Assembly (NCBI GenBank): GCA_030737875.1
Contig: CM060910.1
Location: 611,643,303-611,707,302 of the forward strand
Reading direction: 5' to 3'
Origin: Allium sativum
Taxonomy: Eukaryota > Streptophyta > Magnoliopsida > Asparagales > Amaryllidaceae
Length of the DNA stretch: 64,000 bases
The first letter of the stretch is position 1, and each line of letters opens with the position of its first letter. Shown here piece after piece: positions 9,313 through 22,359 of this stretch. The translations under genes were made by a program, and so were the position numbers. The notes beneath the pieces were generated by a model. That model searched no databases, was not told the origin of the DNA, and worked only from the letters and a program-made list of their open reading frames with translations.

Positions 9313-12300
9313 TGTAACACCCCGCGAATTCTACAACTGTGAAATTAACAAATTAAAGTATAATTAATTTGAAATCAAAGAACTAAGGGAAACGGGATAC
9401 GCCATTGCGTTCGTCTCGGAAAAATACGCGAAATAGAGTCCGAGTTTTCGAAAAACGGAGTCCGTATGAAGAAGATATGGCCTTCGGAAGTTTTTAAATT
9501 AAGTTTAAAAATTCAAACAGAATAAAATAAGCTCAGAAAACAAAAATGGGGCCCAATGGGCCAGGGCGGAAAAAGTCCCGCCTGACGCACCCAGGTCGAC
9601 TGGGCTGTCGACCTGGTCTAACCAGGTCGACAGGCCTGTCGACAGGGCTGTCGACAGGGGTGTCGACCTGGTCCAGAGCCAGGTCGAGCCCAGTCTAACC
9701 TGGCTGGCCTATTCTATGTTGGTCGATTTTCTGTGGTCTGCTTTGTCATTAGGGCTAGGTGGCAAGCTCTAATTGGTCTCTCCTTAGGATGAATGGCTAT
9801 GATCAATCCAGGCAACATCAATGGCTCTAATCAATTCATAAACCCTATAAAAAGGACCCTAGACTAAACCCTAATCTATTCATTCATAAATAAGAACAAA
9901 GCCGCCATGTTGCTGAGGAGCGTCTAGGAGTAGCCACCAAATTGGAGAGAAGATTAGGAGGAAAATTTTAAAGCCTAAAGCAATTCAAGCAAATCAAATC
10001 AAACCGCATCTTCTTATTCCTAAATTAGAGAATTCGCCGCAACCATTGTAAGTAGAGTATTATTTTGGTATGAACAAATAATTGTGTTGATATGTATACT
10101 TGATTTGTGGCGATAAAGTAATTCATATTTGTGCGTTGGAATATTGTATACGTTTGGATATTCTTGAATTATGTTATTCAATTATAAAGAACTACATGCG
10201 GTAGTTCTATGCAAGTATACGTTTGGAATATTTTGCAAATTATGTAATCCATGTTGAAGCTACATGTATGTAGTTGATTTAAATTCATGCAAGTTTGGGG
10301 CTTTGCTACTATGCCATCATAATGTGTATTTTTATACAAACGTCATTTTTATGAAGTAATTGGAATAGGTTTGGGTTATCCTAATCCATATGAAATTATG
10401 TTGAAAATTGGGCATCATGTATTAAGCCATGCTTTTGTACTAGAAAACCTATTTGCAAACTTATGAATATGGCTAGGCTATGAATGATATTTGGCATAAT
10501 TGAAATCCATGATTAAGTCTATCTTGTTTACAAGAATTTTATGATGACATATGTGGTACATAGCTAGGTTAGGCTCAAAAATCCCTTTTTGTAAGTTTAC
10601 ATGACTAAAGTAAGAATCATGATTTCATGTTAGAAATATTTATGCCATGGTTATGTGAACAAATTTAACTATACTTATGCCATGCTTATGTTTGATATTA
10701 TGCCATGCTTATGTTTGACATTATGCCATGCTTATGTTAGAGATATTTATGCCATGCTTATGTTTGACATTATGCCTAAATAAAAATATAGGTTCATGTT
10801 GTAGTTAGGCCTATGTGTCAATAGTGATATTCTTAACATAACTACAAGTTTACATGCTTTGATTCATGTCACCTATGCTTCATGACCAAAGTATATATGC
10901 AAGTACACCAGTTTCTATTTTGTATTTCCAACGTCATATTGCAAGTTCATGCGCTCACCTTCCCCTCTTTGTGTATGTAATCACGCTTTAAGCCTCCCCT
11001 TTTCGCATGGCTAAATTGGGCTTTAAAAGGCTAAGCCCAATATATATATAATAAACGGACGTGTTAAACGGGGGAAAATAACGTTGGGTTAAAATTACTA
11101 ATGAATGAAAATATAAAATAGAAGGGCCCATATTCAAGTATGGGTTGGGCCCATGATTGGTGTAACCTTTACACCATTAACTTAATAATTGGCCGCAAAT
11201 ATTTACATATAAGAAAATAAAGAAGAAAGACAAAAATATGTAAATGTAGAACATACGATGTGTTTAACCCGAGGTTGGATTGAGTTGTGATGTAAACCTG
11301 CCCGGAACCGCCCGGCTGTCCAGTAGTCATAACAATACCTATCCAATGTGGGAGGTTAAACATGGAGCCCAATAAGGACCCGAGGTTAGACTGAGTTGTG
11401 GCGTAAGACTGCCCGGAACCAACCGGCAACAGGCAGCCACAACAATACCTGTCTAATGTGAGAGGTCAGGGCCTTAATAAGACAATTAAGGCTGAGTCAG
11501 GATTGTTAGGATTAAGTGAACTAAAGACTTAATCAAAATGGAACATGCTAAACTAAACGGACTGGTGGGGGTTAGGTTAGAAAACACTTAACCAACTTAG
11601 CATGTTGGCTAGAGATAGAAAACCTAGTAACGGGGGACCCTTTTCAGCAGTAACCCTAGAAGGTGTATCAGGATACCCTGAAACTAGGCAGGGTGGGGCA
11701 TGATTACTGGGCTGATTGTAAGAGGTCAAATCGACGGCGGTGGTGTAGCAGTGTAGGTTCTAACGGGGTGCGGGCGTGCACACACTCCGGCGCAGAAAAA
11801 TAAGGCACTGGACACCAGTAGCATACCTGTGCATTCTAAGGTTGTGTCGGGCCGCCGCCATGGGACTTGATACACCCCATGGTGGGACCAGCATAGGTAA
11901 CTACGACATCGGGGGCCGTAAGACACATGTAACTATGCGAGTAGGAGCCGATCATCATTGAATGGATCACATCACCCTGATTATGGGGTGCCAGTTGGAA
12001 ACTAGTTTATATGGGTTCAGAGATTTACATGGGGTACGATAGTATATTCGACCCTAGACAACTTAACCAAGTTTATAGTGCTTTCCCACTTCTTGTTTAT
12101 ACTTATCATACCCAGTTCTTTATTCATAGACAGAATAGTACTAGACTTACTCAGGCTTTATGTATGACTCTACTTTTCTTTCGTCTTCTTTTCTTCAGGT
12201 CCACAGGGAGGGAACACAGCAACTTGACCGGTCTTAACATCCAGCTTGAAGAAGAGAAATGTATTGCTTGGTCCTTTTCGTTTGAAACTATGGCTTTGGA

Positions 12301-12596
12301 AAAACTCTATGGGGCTTTTGCAGTTTATCTATGTTTTATTTATGCTTCTTTAAATAATGTAATCAAGACAGATTATGAAAGTGTTATGTTATGTTTTTGG
12401 AAAGGATGTAAGACAATCATGGTGATGTTGTTGTAACACGTGTTTGCTTTTATGAAATAAAAGTTGTTGTTCTTCCGCTGTTTACAAATATGTGTTCTTA
12501 TATCTGTCTTGTATATCTGTGACTTATACTTATAAACCTCCACCAAAATTAGGGCATTCCCTTTGAGAGTGACCCTAACGGAGGTGGGGTGTTTCA
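9313..12596 (+). repeat. Terminal 3' LTR (LTR3)
   Basis: This 3284-bp LTR starts TGTAACACC, ends TGTTTCA, and is followed by the ATTTC target duplication (12597-12601). It is nearly identical to LTR2. Differences include the absence of the 21-bp C-rich stretch near 12196 and scattered single bases. It contains the 68-bp block (9401-9468), six GTCGAC cores (9591-9692), a TATA box (9846-9853) and the same internal direct repeats. Confidence 0.95.
9846..9853 (+). promoter_or_regulatory. LTR3 TATA box
   Basis: TATAAAAA is in the same context as in LTR2. If active it would read out into the flanking sequence to the right. Confidence 0.65.
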
Positions 12597-12601
12597 ATTT
12601 C

Positions 12602-13540
12602 TCCTATCAAGCACACTTCTTCGATACTATTCTATTGCTGTTGTGATTCGATTAGGGCCCTTTTGATTATGGGAGTATGTCTTAAGGTGGGAGGTAGTTG
12701 TTGCTATGCATTACCACCAGGCCAGATCTACAAACGGTGAATCCACCTTGGCATTCCTTGCATGCCTTATCACATGCCATATATGATCCCACTACGATTT
12801 TATTTTGTACTGTTTTATATGGAGTGTCATCTAATAGTCTTCCAGTTTACAGAGGAATCACGGTACTGTATATACTTAGGGAATATATAAATAATGTAAA
12901 GATAGTAATAATAATCCTGCTTATGCTATTTTGATACTTTACTGATAGACATTATTATATGTAGCGTATTATACTATATAGTATTAGTTTGATGGATCCT
13001 TAGAGGATGGTGATCCTAGACATCCTTTAAGTTATTGATTGCATTTCATCGAACATTTCATTTGAATTGATTTACTTCCATGAGAATGCTAGCCTTGACC
13101 CGAGTTGTTTTGTTTTGCATTATTGCTCGGGTAAGATCGATTATCACAGCTTTCGAGATTCACTATTGGAGTTAGAGTTTATATCGGGATTTTCTCACTT
13201 GTATCTCCCATTCTGTTGTTCCAATCATTCAGCTACTTTTGTCTTTTCTATTTCAAATTGTTATCATTTATTTATGCATCTGAAATTCATTGTATTAGAC
13301 TTCTGCTGTATTATTGATGTAAACTCTGAAGTAAAATTTATTTAGTAACTTCATGAACTACTATTATATTATGTATATTCCGCTGCGAGATATTATATTA
13401 CTCTATATATGTGTTTGTGATCAGTGATTCTATGATTTATTCTATTTACCCCCATAAGTTAATAACAATCTGTTGTTTTGGTGGGTACGAGTTTGACATG
13501 TTTTATCGATTCAGCACGATCAAAATGGCGGGTCGTTACA
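12602..13540 (+). repeat. Giant-LTR family copy (a), right part with 3' end
   Basis: This continues the sequence at 1-377 across the chromovirus insertion. It ends in GCGGGTCGTTACA, the same terminus as the solo LTR ending at 61220, and shares 'tattccgctgcga' with that copy near 13379. No PBS follows the end at 13540, so this is a 3' LTR or a solo LTR rather than a 5' LTR. Short open frames here have no recognisable product. Confidence 0.65.
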
Positions 13541-13808
13541 TTTCTACAAACATGCCATTTAAACCTACTAATATATTTTTCCATGGAGGATGCTTTAACA
13601 TATTTTCCATTTGTCTATCTTTGTTTACCATTTCAAATATTTGTTGTACTACGCTATCGGTTCTATTTGCCACTGTGATCAAGTAATCATGTTTGTAGAT
13701 CAGACCGACCGCAAGACAACAAATAATGATGACAAAGAGGAAAACATGTTTATAGGTATATTTTTTATTAAGCATTTAATATATTTTTTGCTTTTTATAT
13801 TGGGATTT
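13541..13808. other. Unassigned spacer between two giant-LTR copies
   Basis: This is AT-rich sequence between the end of copy (a) and the start of copy (b). It has no PBS, PPT or recognisable coding sequence and may be pre-insertion host DNA. Confidence 0.4.
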
Positions 13809-16800
13809 TGTAACAATCCGTAATTTTGGTCAATTTAAAATTTGAAATTTTATCTATTTTAATGAACTTTGAAATAGAAAATGCTAATTTTTTTTAGGAA
13901 GAGAAAATGCTGATTTGTATATTATAAAATTTAAGAATAAGTTTTAATGTTTTATTTGACTTAAAACAGGGTAAGTAAAATTTTTAAATCACTTTAAAAA
14001 TTTAGATTTTGAAAATCGATATTACGTAGTTATATTGATCACCTATAAAAGGATCATTTCTGAGACAGTCTCAGAATCCGACGAAACTACTTTTATTAGA
14101 TCCGTAATGTCGAAATAAGTCAGGATTTAAAATTTCAAGTCCACAAAGTTCATATGTAGAAGAACGACATATAAATGTACATGGAAAATTCAGTCAAAAT
14201 TCAGTTTAAGCTAAAACTAGGGCCATTTTTCAAACGATCTCCAAATTCGACGAGACTAATTTGTTGGAAGCGTAATTCCATAACATAGCGAGATTTTAAA
14301 TTTCATAAATTTTGGAGTTAACGTGTGGTCGTGCGACTAGAACGAAGTTTGCATGGTGCAATTAATACATCGGCATAAATCATCAAGTCGTGCTACATTA
14401 CCAAACCAATGGAAATCAGACAATGCACCTTATCTCTCTTCATGTGTCATCTTCTTAATCAATGGGTCATTCCATGAAGTGATTTAATTCTAATTGGATT
14501 TAATTAAACCTAAACTATCTTCCATTTTGCAAAACACTCACTTAAGCTCTAAACCATTAAAAATGGCCACCTCCTCCTAGAAATTCCTCACAGCGCCCCT
14601 CTCTTGGTCCCCGCCTGCCGGACCTCCGCTAGCAGCACGTCGGCGCACCCCCTTCAGGTCAGCACGACGCTGGTCCCCCTTCTCTCCTCCTTAAACACCT
14701 CCATTCTCCTTCAAACTTGAAAAGGTTGCATCTTTAACCTTTAGATAACCTTCTACCACCTTCATACACCCTCTATAGGCCATACTATCTACGTGGCAAC
14801 TCTACAGCCCCACCACTGTTAGCAGCCTTGTTGGACAGTGAAGGCATGCGCGCCACAAGCCTTCAAACCGCCAAAGATCTCACCTTTATGCTTGATAACG
14901 TCTGTTAGAGTTTGTACAAGTGTTAGTAAGGAGTTTAGAGTTGATCCGAGAAGGAAAGGCAATGTTTTAGCCCGTAGCAGGCGTGCAAAGATCCAAAGTT
15001 GCAGTATACTGTTGTTCGATAGCTAGGGTGAGAGCTACTTCACTTTAATTAGTTAATTAGACTGTTAAAATGTAGGTTGCAAGTTAGTTAAACTGTAAAT
15101 TGTTTGGTTCAATAAGTGTTTTAAGTTGAAGTTAATCTGAGAAATAATGTGGTAGTTGAATCAAGATAATTAACAAGTTAGAATACTGTTAATATGCCAA
15201 TGATATGAGAAACATTAGATTCTATTTGGTAAATTCATCACAAATTGTTATAAGTTATATGGTAGCTCACATCACGAATTGTTTGCAAACCCGATGGATG
15301 AATTTTTGATTGATTGTGATATGTTGTGATTGTGATTTCGAGGTGATTAACATGTTAAAATAATGTTAATATATTTGTGGTAGTTGAAATTGGATTACAT
15401 ATCCGTTTATAGTTCAAACGGTGAATTTATTATCACTCGTTTAAGTGAAATTGGTTAGATTGAAAAACAATTTGAATTGAACTAGTTATGGTTAAATTCG
15501 TGAATCAGTAGTTGATTTAAATTGATTGTTTGTTGGTTGAAAGCCCTACATGGGTCTCGGGATGATATTTAACTTACACGCCTCCCTTGTATGTAGTTTG
15601 TATGTTGATCGGTTGAGTGACAGATTGAATAAGCATCAATTGTTTATTTGAAGCTTATGCAGATATAGGTGCACAATGAATGTTATTTGGATGTGTGATA
15701 GCTGTTTACAATTATTGTTGGATGTATAAAATTCATATAAGTGAAATTATATGATGTTTGGTTGAATGTTATTCCAATCCGGAATAAAAATGAATATTTC
15801 AATAATATAGTATTTAGAGAAAACTGATGTTTGATTTCAAAGTCCGATTTTGTATGGACACGTAGATATCAAAATATCAATGAATATTCGTAACTGTAGT
15901 GAATGATTTTGAAGTATTTTTAATATACTTATGGCTTATCGAAGTTTTTAATTTAAAATAAATAGTAATTTTTCAAAGTGAGGTTCGGTTAGGATATGTA
16001 GCGAACCTTTTTAAAGAAGTTTTCTTTTTAAAGTTTTTCGTTTATTTTTATTGTGACTATAAGGAATTTTGAGCATGAAATAACGACTTTTGAAAAATAA
16101 TATTATTTTATTCATTAGAATAATAAAAAGTTGACCGAACAGTGAAATAGGTGAATTTGAAGATAAACGAATGAAACGAGTTTTCAAAGATAATCATATA
16201 TATTTTATAAGAAGGGTTTAGAAGTGTTTTGTATTTATTTTTAAATTATTAATTTATTCGGGCATGAATAGAACGCGTCGCACAGCGATAGTTCGCAAAC
16301 GTCAGCCTGTAACTTCGAATTGACGTAACAGGAGATCTGAACATCGAATTTTCCTGAAACCAGAACCGTTGGGTTCATATTGAAAATATCTTTCAAATGA
16401 AAATAAGAGATTTAAAATTCAACAGCTAGAATTTAAAATATTCCCAAATCAGTTTTGGAGAAGGTTGCTATGGATGCAGTTCGCTGGTCGATATTGGAAA
16501 CCGACTGTAAGGGCCTTAATAAAATTATTAAAAATATGGATAAATTATGATAAATCATAATGAATAATTTGAAAAGAGTTTGGATAAAATATTCCAAGTT
16601 TTGGGAGATAAATCATAATTTTATCAAAAAGAGTTGTTTGAGAACTAAAAGGAAGAATCTAAAGTTTTAATATAAAGAATTGGATTAAAAAGGGTTTTAG
16701 TATAACCAAAGTTTTCCAACATATAATTTGAAAAGGATTTGAATGGAAATAATCTTCGAATATTTCGGTATGAGATTCTGTGATTATACCGATATCTTTG

Positions 16801-18699
16801 AGGAATTTGGAAGATATTGATATCGTTATTCCGAAATGATATCTGTTGGTTTCAGAATTTGGTATTGAATGTATGTTGACATGATTTCCATTTAAGACCT
16901 TATATTTAATATCAAACTGGATTTTGGGTTGCTGTGGATGGTGTCTTATATATACTGTTCTTAAACCCAATTGTGAAAGGAATAAATATTTTAATTAAGA
17001 TTTAAGGAAGTTTTCAAGTTTATTTAATTAAATTGGAATTCGATTTAATAATAATCGATATGAGCTTCTGTGAAGGAAGACCTTTACTATTTATTGAATT
17101 GAAAAGGCTTCGTCGTTATTTCACTTACAGTATTAGTCTGTTACGGAAATTTATATCGATTATAAATTGTTCATATTTCGATGAGGATTCCATATTAATT
17201 GGAAGATGATTTAGGTTTATCGTGGACGGTATTTTAAAATGACTTTTGTTCTTTAACCCGGTTAAAGTCATGATGGATTTCCTAAAAATTGTACAATCAT
17301 TCAGTAATGATTTTTTAGGTGAAAAGATATTATAAAATCTTTTGGAATGATTTTCGAGAAATGGATTTAAACAATACGTTAAACAAGATGATCTTTGATA
17401 AAATTAATGGGAACCTTCCCCAGAGAAATGAATATTTGAATAAAATAATATTCTGGATTGGAATGAGATATGTGTTATCTTTGTGTATTTATCACGTGAC
17501 TTTAAAGATACAAGATTTTTTCGGAAAGACCGGGTTTAAACCATTCTGAATAAATGTTACGACGATTAAAAGTCGAAGAATGAAGACGGTGGTTGAAGAT
17601 TGGAAATCTTCACATCGTTTGGGCTATTGTTGATGTCTCACTTGGAAAGTACACCCAAGTAGAGGTTATAAGTGGTGGTCGTCCATACGTACTTGGAGAG
17701 TGGCCGGATATACGAGGACCTCTCTCTTGTATTGGACATATGGGATAGGGAATAAGGTGCTCCCGGTTTTGTTCAGACCTAGAACAGGCTTGCTATTGAA
17801 TTGTATGTCTGACATTATGCTTTGTGTTGTATTCAGTGATCTCTGCTAAATGTATGTCTGTTTGGTGGCGGAGAATTTATTCTCTTGCTTAACACTCTTC
17901 TCTAAGACGTACTAGCTTAGATGTTGTATATTGGTACAAATCACTGGTATGGTATGGATTGACAATGCAACATGCTAAAATGCAATTATCAAAGTTTTTA
18001 TTGAAAAGCAGAGCTTTGTGGATGATGATCAGAGCATAACTAATATAGCTTAGCTTCGTGTACGGCTTTAATTCGCTAACTTCACACCCCCGTATGAGTC
18101 AAAAAGGGATGAGGGACAATAGGGAGGACATGCGTTTCTTTCTAGCTAGTTGTGATGTAATGGCATGGAGCCCAACCATTTTACTTATGTGGATGATAGA
18201 TAGCGATGTCCCTCGGATATGGCTGCTCAAGGCCAAGACGGTCGATGTACTGACCAGGAGGTCCGATAAGACCGGAAAACGTTTGATCTAGGCTTAACTA
18301 ATCAACAAAGAGAGGCTAACCGGCCCTGTTGATCCTAGGGAACTTGCGTGCAACCCTGGACATCTTGCTAGAGATGGTCCGAAACCGGTGAGGAGAGATC
18401 CCTTGCCTCGCAATTGTAGAGTACCCTATCCCATCATGGGCCGAGGCAAAACTAAAACTATTTTCTTGAGCCTCTACAATTTTGAAATTCATCAACTATG
18501 TTGCAAATAAAATTTGATGATAAAAAAGATTTAACATGCATGTTTGCCTTAAACTACCGAGGCTTGTTTTGTCGATTAATTAAATTTTGTTTTCAAATAG
18601 TAGTTTTAACCTATGGTCGGTTTGACAAATTCATATTTTTTGTATGTATATATATTATATTTTATTATTCATATTGCAGTGTTATTTATGCAAAAAAAT
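13809..18699 (+). repeat. Giant-LTR family copy (b), 3'-truncated
   Basis: It starts TGTAACAATCCG and is non-coding. The block at about 16263-16530 (AACACGCC-like start, CAGAACCGTTGGGTTC, CTTAATAAAATTATTAAAAAT) aligns with 36165-36440 of the full-length element. 'Tggcggagaatttattctc' near 17863 aligns with 37846. The last several hundred bases of the family LTR are not seen, either before 18699 or after the neighbouring insertion at 28889, so the copy appears truncated. A C-rich segment at about 14580-14680 corresponds in position to the C/T-rich leader of the full-length element. Confidence 0.7.
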
Positions 18700-19779
18700 C
18701 TCTTTGTAACACCCCACCTCCGCCAGTGCCACTCTTGCAAGGACACTAGCTTTGGAGGGGCGTTAAACGAGGTAAACATGCATGCAGATATCACAAGACA
18801 GAACATATAAGTAAAAACAGAGTAAATAAAGCAGCGGATAAAACTAACATTTCAAAACCATAGTCAAGTTACATCAAAGTACTTGGTCATTATTTTCCAC
18901 AAAACATAGTCTAGAAACATCAACTAAAAACTGGAAATAACATCATAAAGTAACTATCCCCAAGGTAGAATAAAGCCATAGCGTGCTCAAGTCCAAACCG
19001 TACATGAGCTATCCAGAAAAGCAGCTAAAGATCCAAGCTAGGTACTAGCGTTCCCACCCTGTAAACCTAGGGGGGGGGGGAATGGAAGAAAAGAGGCGAA
19101 AGAAAACGAGTCAGTCAAAAAGACTGGTAAGTCCTATCTACTATTAGTATAAAAACTAATACAGTTAACTGAACATGTAAAACATGGATGAGCTGTAGGG
19201 TGATAACTGTCATGGTGAAAAGTTAACAAGATAGATCAAGTGTGGCATCGCATATACAAGGTTAAGTTGCACCAGGTGTGTACAAGTATTCCAATCCATG
19301 TCAAGTATAATCAAGAAATGATCCCTTGGACCAAAGCTGGCCCACATCATGAGATGACCTAAATCGAGGTCCAACTACTCAGTCTAGTCGATCGGCTCCC
19401 TATAAGCCTAACTCATCGTGTATCGGTGTCATACGGCTTAATCGCGGATTGTAGTTAACTGTGCTAGGTCCACCCCAGGGTGTATCCTACCCTAAGGTGT
19501 AAACCACATACACAATTCAAGCACGCACAGTCTAAAGCTACTGATGCCCATGTTCAACTACGGACTTGATGTGCACGACCATGGTCCGCCTGAACAACCG
19601 GTGCACCCTTCAGCCGTCTCTTTTGGTCTCTTACAATCAGTTCAGTAATCGTGCCCCACCCTAGCCTAGTCCAGGGTACCCATGATACTTCTAAGTTGGT
19701 TACTGCTGAAAAGGACCACGTAACTAGGATTTCAAGTGGGTTAAGTGTGGTTAACTCTTTCCTAACCATGTATTGAGTT

Positions 19780-19990
19780 GGTTAAGTGTATTCAAGCAGT
19801 TCATGACTTAACCCTATCAATACATCCGGTTTAATTGGTTAAGTATATTCAAGCAGTTCATGACTTAACCCTACCAATCCATCGTGTCTAATTGGTTAAG
19901 TATATTCAAGTAGTTCATGACTTAACCCTACCAATCCATCGTGTTTAATTGGTTAAGTATATTCAAGTGGTTCATGACTTAACCCTACCA
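19780..19990. repeat. 57-bp tandem repeat, ~3.7 copies
   Basis: Units begin GGTTAAGT at 19780, 19837, 19894 and 19951, an exact 57-bp period, and contain 'ttcatgacttaaccct'. A counterpart sits in the other LTR at 26805-27015. Confidence 0.88.
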
Positions 19991-21403
19991 TGTGGCATTA
20001 ATTAATTTAATGCACCCAACCTCTCACATTAGACCTTGTTGTGGTTACTAGTTAAGTCGGGCGGGTCCGTGTAGCTTTACACCACAACCTAGTCTAACCT
20101 CGGGTTTAAGCACAACATGACCAACTACTCACATTGGGTCCTATTGTTTGTAGCCACTAGTTAAGCCGGTCGGTTCCGGGTAGATTTATGCTACAAACTC
20201 AACCCAACCTCGAGTTGGCCACTTTCATGTTTTCTACATGTCATGTCCACGTTCGTTTTTTCAAGCATAAACACATGTCAAACTTTCATGTCATGTTTTC
20301 GAGTCATGTTATTCAAGTTTGCCCCATTACCCATAACGTATTCCCATCGCACGTAAATTCGCATCAACGCAAATAGATCAAAGAGGGAACATAACTATAT
20401 GACAAGGTGGGCATAAGGTGGCAAAGTCTATCACAAGTCAAACATGGTGATATTTGAGGCCAAAAGGGGTTCAACATACTAGCATATGGCCTCAATATGT
20501 ATGATAGCATAAAAGGTGACTTGGCCTCAAACATATCAAATAGCATAAGGGTGGTTTGGCCACTAGCATGCATAATAGCATAAGGGTGATTTGGCCACAA
20601 GCATGCACAATAGCATAAGGGTGATTTGGCCACAAGTTAAACATGGTGGCATATGAGGAAAAACATGTTCATAAACTTGCATATTACATCATGGGCCTCA
20701 AAACATGCATAATATCAACTTAAGCAAATCAGTGAAACATGGTCATAAATGACATAGGATGATGGCTAGTGATTCGCATATAACATCATATGCAAGATAA
20801 CACAAGGTTTATGAGAGTTCTCATGTTGCATAATGCAACATTCCAAATCAAAGGTCATAGCTTTCTATGCACAAAGTCAAGGTGATAGCTTTACAAACTT
20901 GCATAGGGTAAATCAATGCATAACATGATAGAATCAAGCACAAAGTTTTCTATGCACAAGGTCAAGGTGGTAGCTTTACAAACATGCATCTATGCATAAC
21001 ATGATAGAATCAAAGCACAAATCATACTTAGGCCCAAACTCAAACTTGCAACATGTCACATTTAACTTCATAGTTAGAATCTAAGAGTAGTATAGGGCTT
21101 ACAATGCTATGAAGACTTATAATATATAAATAAGATTGAGACGAAGCCACTAGCAACTCTAAAAGCCATAAATGAATATAAGCTCCAAGTTGTCTTGAGA
21201 AACAAGAGGCTCCTTTGATTTGTATGAAGAAATATCCTTGTTTTAATGAAGAAAGGTGGCTCTTTTACTAGCTTAGGACACTTAAACTTTCATGAAGAGG
21301 ATGGAGGCCATGATATGAAGATGGAGGCTATGATCAAGAAATATTTGGGCAGCATTTAGTTGTAGGAATGATTAATGAGGGTTTAGGCTAGGTCTAGGGG
21401 TCC

Positions 21404-21410
21404 TTTTATA
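21404..21410 (-). promoter_or_regulatory. TATA box, minus-strand 3' LTR
   Basis: TATAAAA on the minus strand is followed by GGACCCCTAGACCTAG, close to the context of the plus-strand element's TATA box. Confidence 0.65.
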
Positions 21411-21540
21411 GATGATTAGGTTAATTTAGACCATAGGATTAACCCTAAAACACATCAGGCCCGTCAATCCCGTCAGAAACTTCTGGAACAAGACTCAGCA
21501 TGACACAATTGGTGCACCAGGAAAACTGGTCTGACAGGGG

Positions 21541-21622
21541 GTGTCGACCCCTGGGTCGACATGGGTGTCGACCCATTGGGGAGGGGGGGTCGACAGGGGT
21601 GTCGACCCCTGTGTCGACCCTG
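21541..21622 (-). repeat. GTCGAC palindrome array (6 cores), minus-strand 3' LTR
   Basis: Six GTCGAC cores embedded in GGGT/ACCC arms lie about 130 bp upstream of the TATA box when read on the minus strand. The position matches the plus-strand element although the arms differ. Confidence 0.8.
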
Positions 21623-21734
21623 CCTGGGGCGGGAAAGATTCCCGCCCATTCTGCCTTGGTTGCACTTCGAATCTGAATTTGAACTGTTTTCGGGCTTGGA
21701 ATTTTCTGAAAATTTCATTGGGCCATAACTTGGT

Positions 21735-21802
21735 CATACGGACTCCGTTTTTCGAAAACTCGGACTCTATTTCGCGTATTTTTCCGAGACGAACGCAATG
21801 GC
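21735..21802 (-). promoter_or_regulatory. 68-bp U3 block identical to the other chromovirus
   Basis: The reverse complement is identical over 68 bases to 2521-2588. Sequence on both sides diverges soon after. The second LTR copy at about 28731-28798 carries a few changes just after the central CGAAAA. Confidence 0.85.
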
Positions 21803-21890
21803 ACAGCCCGTTTCCCTTGATTCAGATTTTAACATTTAATTCTGCCTTGATTTTCATTATAACATGTTATTCAAAATACGGCTTGTTACA

Positions 21891-21903
21891 TTCTCCCCAC
21901 CTT
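21891..21903 (-). promoter_or_regulatory. Polypurine tract of the minus-strand chromovirus
   Basis: On the minus strand AAGGTGGGGAGAA lies directly before the 3' LTR start TGTAACAAGCC, preceded by GGGGACGAAATCC. Confidence 0.88.
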
Positions 21904-22359
21904 AAAGGATTTCGTCCCCGAAATCTTCAAGTTAGGAAGAACGTATCCTACCATCCATCATCCATCTACTCAAAACGTCATCCACAAGTAACCATTGTCC
22001 TTAAAGAGATTCTAAATGCTGTATGAACATATGCAAAAGGTGTGTGTATATGTACTTATCTAATGCAAGAATCAGGCGGTTACTGATTCAGTAAACCTCC
22101 TTGATGCAAAGTATGTTAGTGAAATGAGTCCATATGTATGCAAATTCCTAACATAATTTATAATCTCTACATGAGTGCACATAACATTCATCCATATGCA
22201 ACATCCACGTGATAGCATACAAGTTTCATCCATGAATAAGCATAAACACTCATGCATATGCGGTATGAAAGTGTGTGAGCCGATCTTAGTGCCTAATGTG
22301 TATCATGCATCCTCGAGTATCCACTTGCAACCACTTGCAAACATCAAGAATAACATGTT
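21904..22359 (-). other. 3' untranslated region of the minus-strand chromovirus
   Basis: This is non-coding sequence between the chromodomain stop and the PPT. It contains a segment related to the 'gaatcagta' region at about 2220-2260 of the plus-strand element. No gene is seen. Confidence 0.55.

Larger units (their letters stand above)
378..12596 (+). mobile_element. Three-LTR tandem Ty3/gypsy chromovirus (Tekay/Del-like)
   Basis: This composite LTR retrotransposon is bounded by one target-site duplication, ATTTC at 373-377 and 12597-12601. Order: truncated LTR (378-1267), RT fragment, integrase C-terminus with chromodomain, PPT, full LTR (2433-5737), PBS, gag, protease, RT, the same integrase C-terminus, PPT, full LTR (9313-12596). 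Everything from RT onward in unit 1 recurs in unit 2 at an offset of exactly 6880 bp. RNase H and the integrase catalytic core are absent from both units, and gag-pol carries a nonsense codon and a frameshift, so the element is not autonomous. The long LTRs, initiator-Met PBS and chromodomain fit the Tekay/Del chromoviruses; the clade is family-based inference. The two full LTRs are nearly identical apart from a 21-bp indel, so duplication or insertion is recent. Confidence 0.9.
18705..21890 (-). repeat. 3' LTR of the minus-strand chromovirus
   Basis: On the plus strand this 3186-bp LTR begins TGTAACACCCCACC and ends GGCTTGTTACA. It includes a 57-bp tandem repeat (19780-19990), two related direct repeats with 'gttaag(t/c)cgg(g/t)cgg' (about 20020-20220), a GTCGAC array (21541-21622), the TATA box (21404-21410) and the 68-bp U3 block (21735-21802). 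A run of about ten Gs lies near 19070. Small open frames in it are not genes. Confidence 0.93.

Noticed and set aside
378..12596. Assembly artefact explaining the 6880-bp repeat
   Set aside because: Unit 1 has unique junctions near 1267-1302, LTR2 and LTR3 differ by a 21-bp indel and single bases, and the outer ATTTC duplication fits one locus. Long reads are still needed to be certain.
1..18699. Copies (a) and (b) as the two LTRs of one giant element
   Set aside because: No PBS follows 13540, no PPT precedes 13809, the gap is only 268 bp, and the two are too diverged.
19780..19990. CRISPR-like array from regular 57-bp repeats
   Set aside because: Units are contiguous without unique spacers and lie inside a retrotransposon LTR of a eukaryote.
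21385..21400. Telomere-like CCTAAACCCT motifs
   Set aside because: Single occurrences next to LTR TATA boxes, not tandem arrays.
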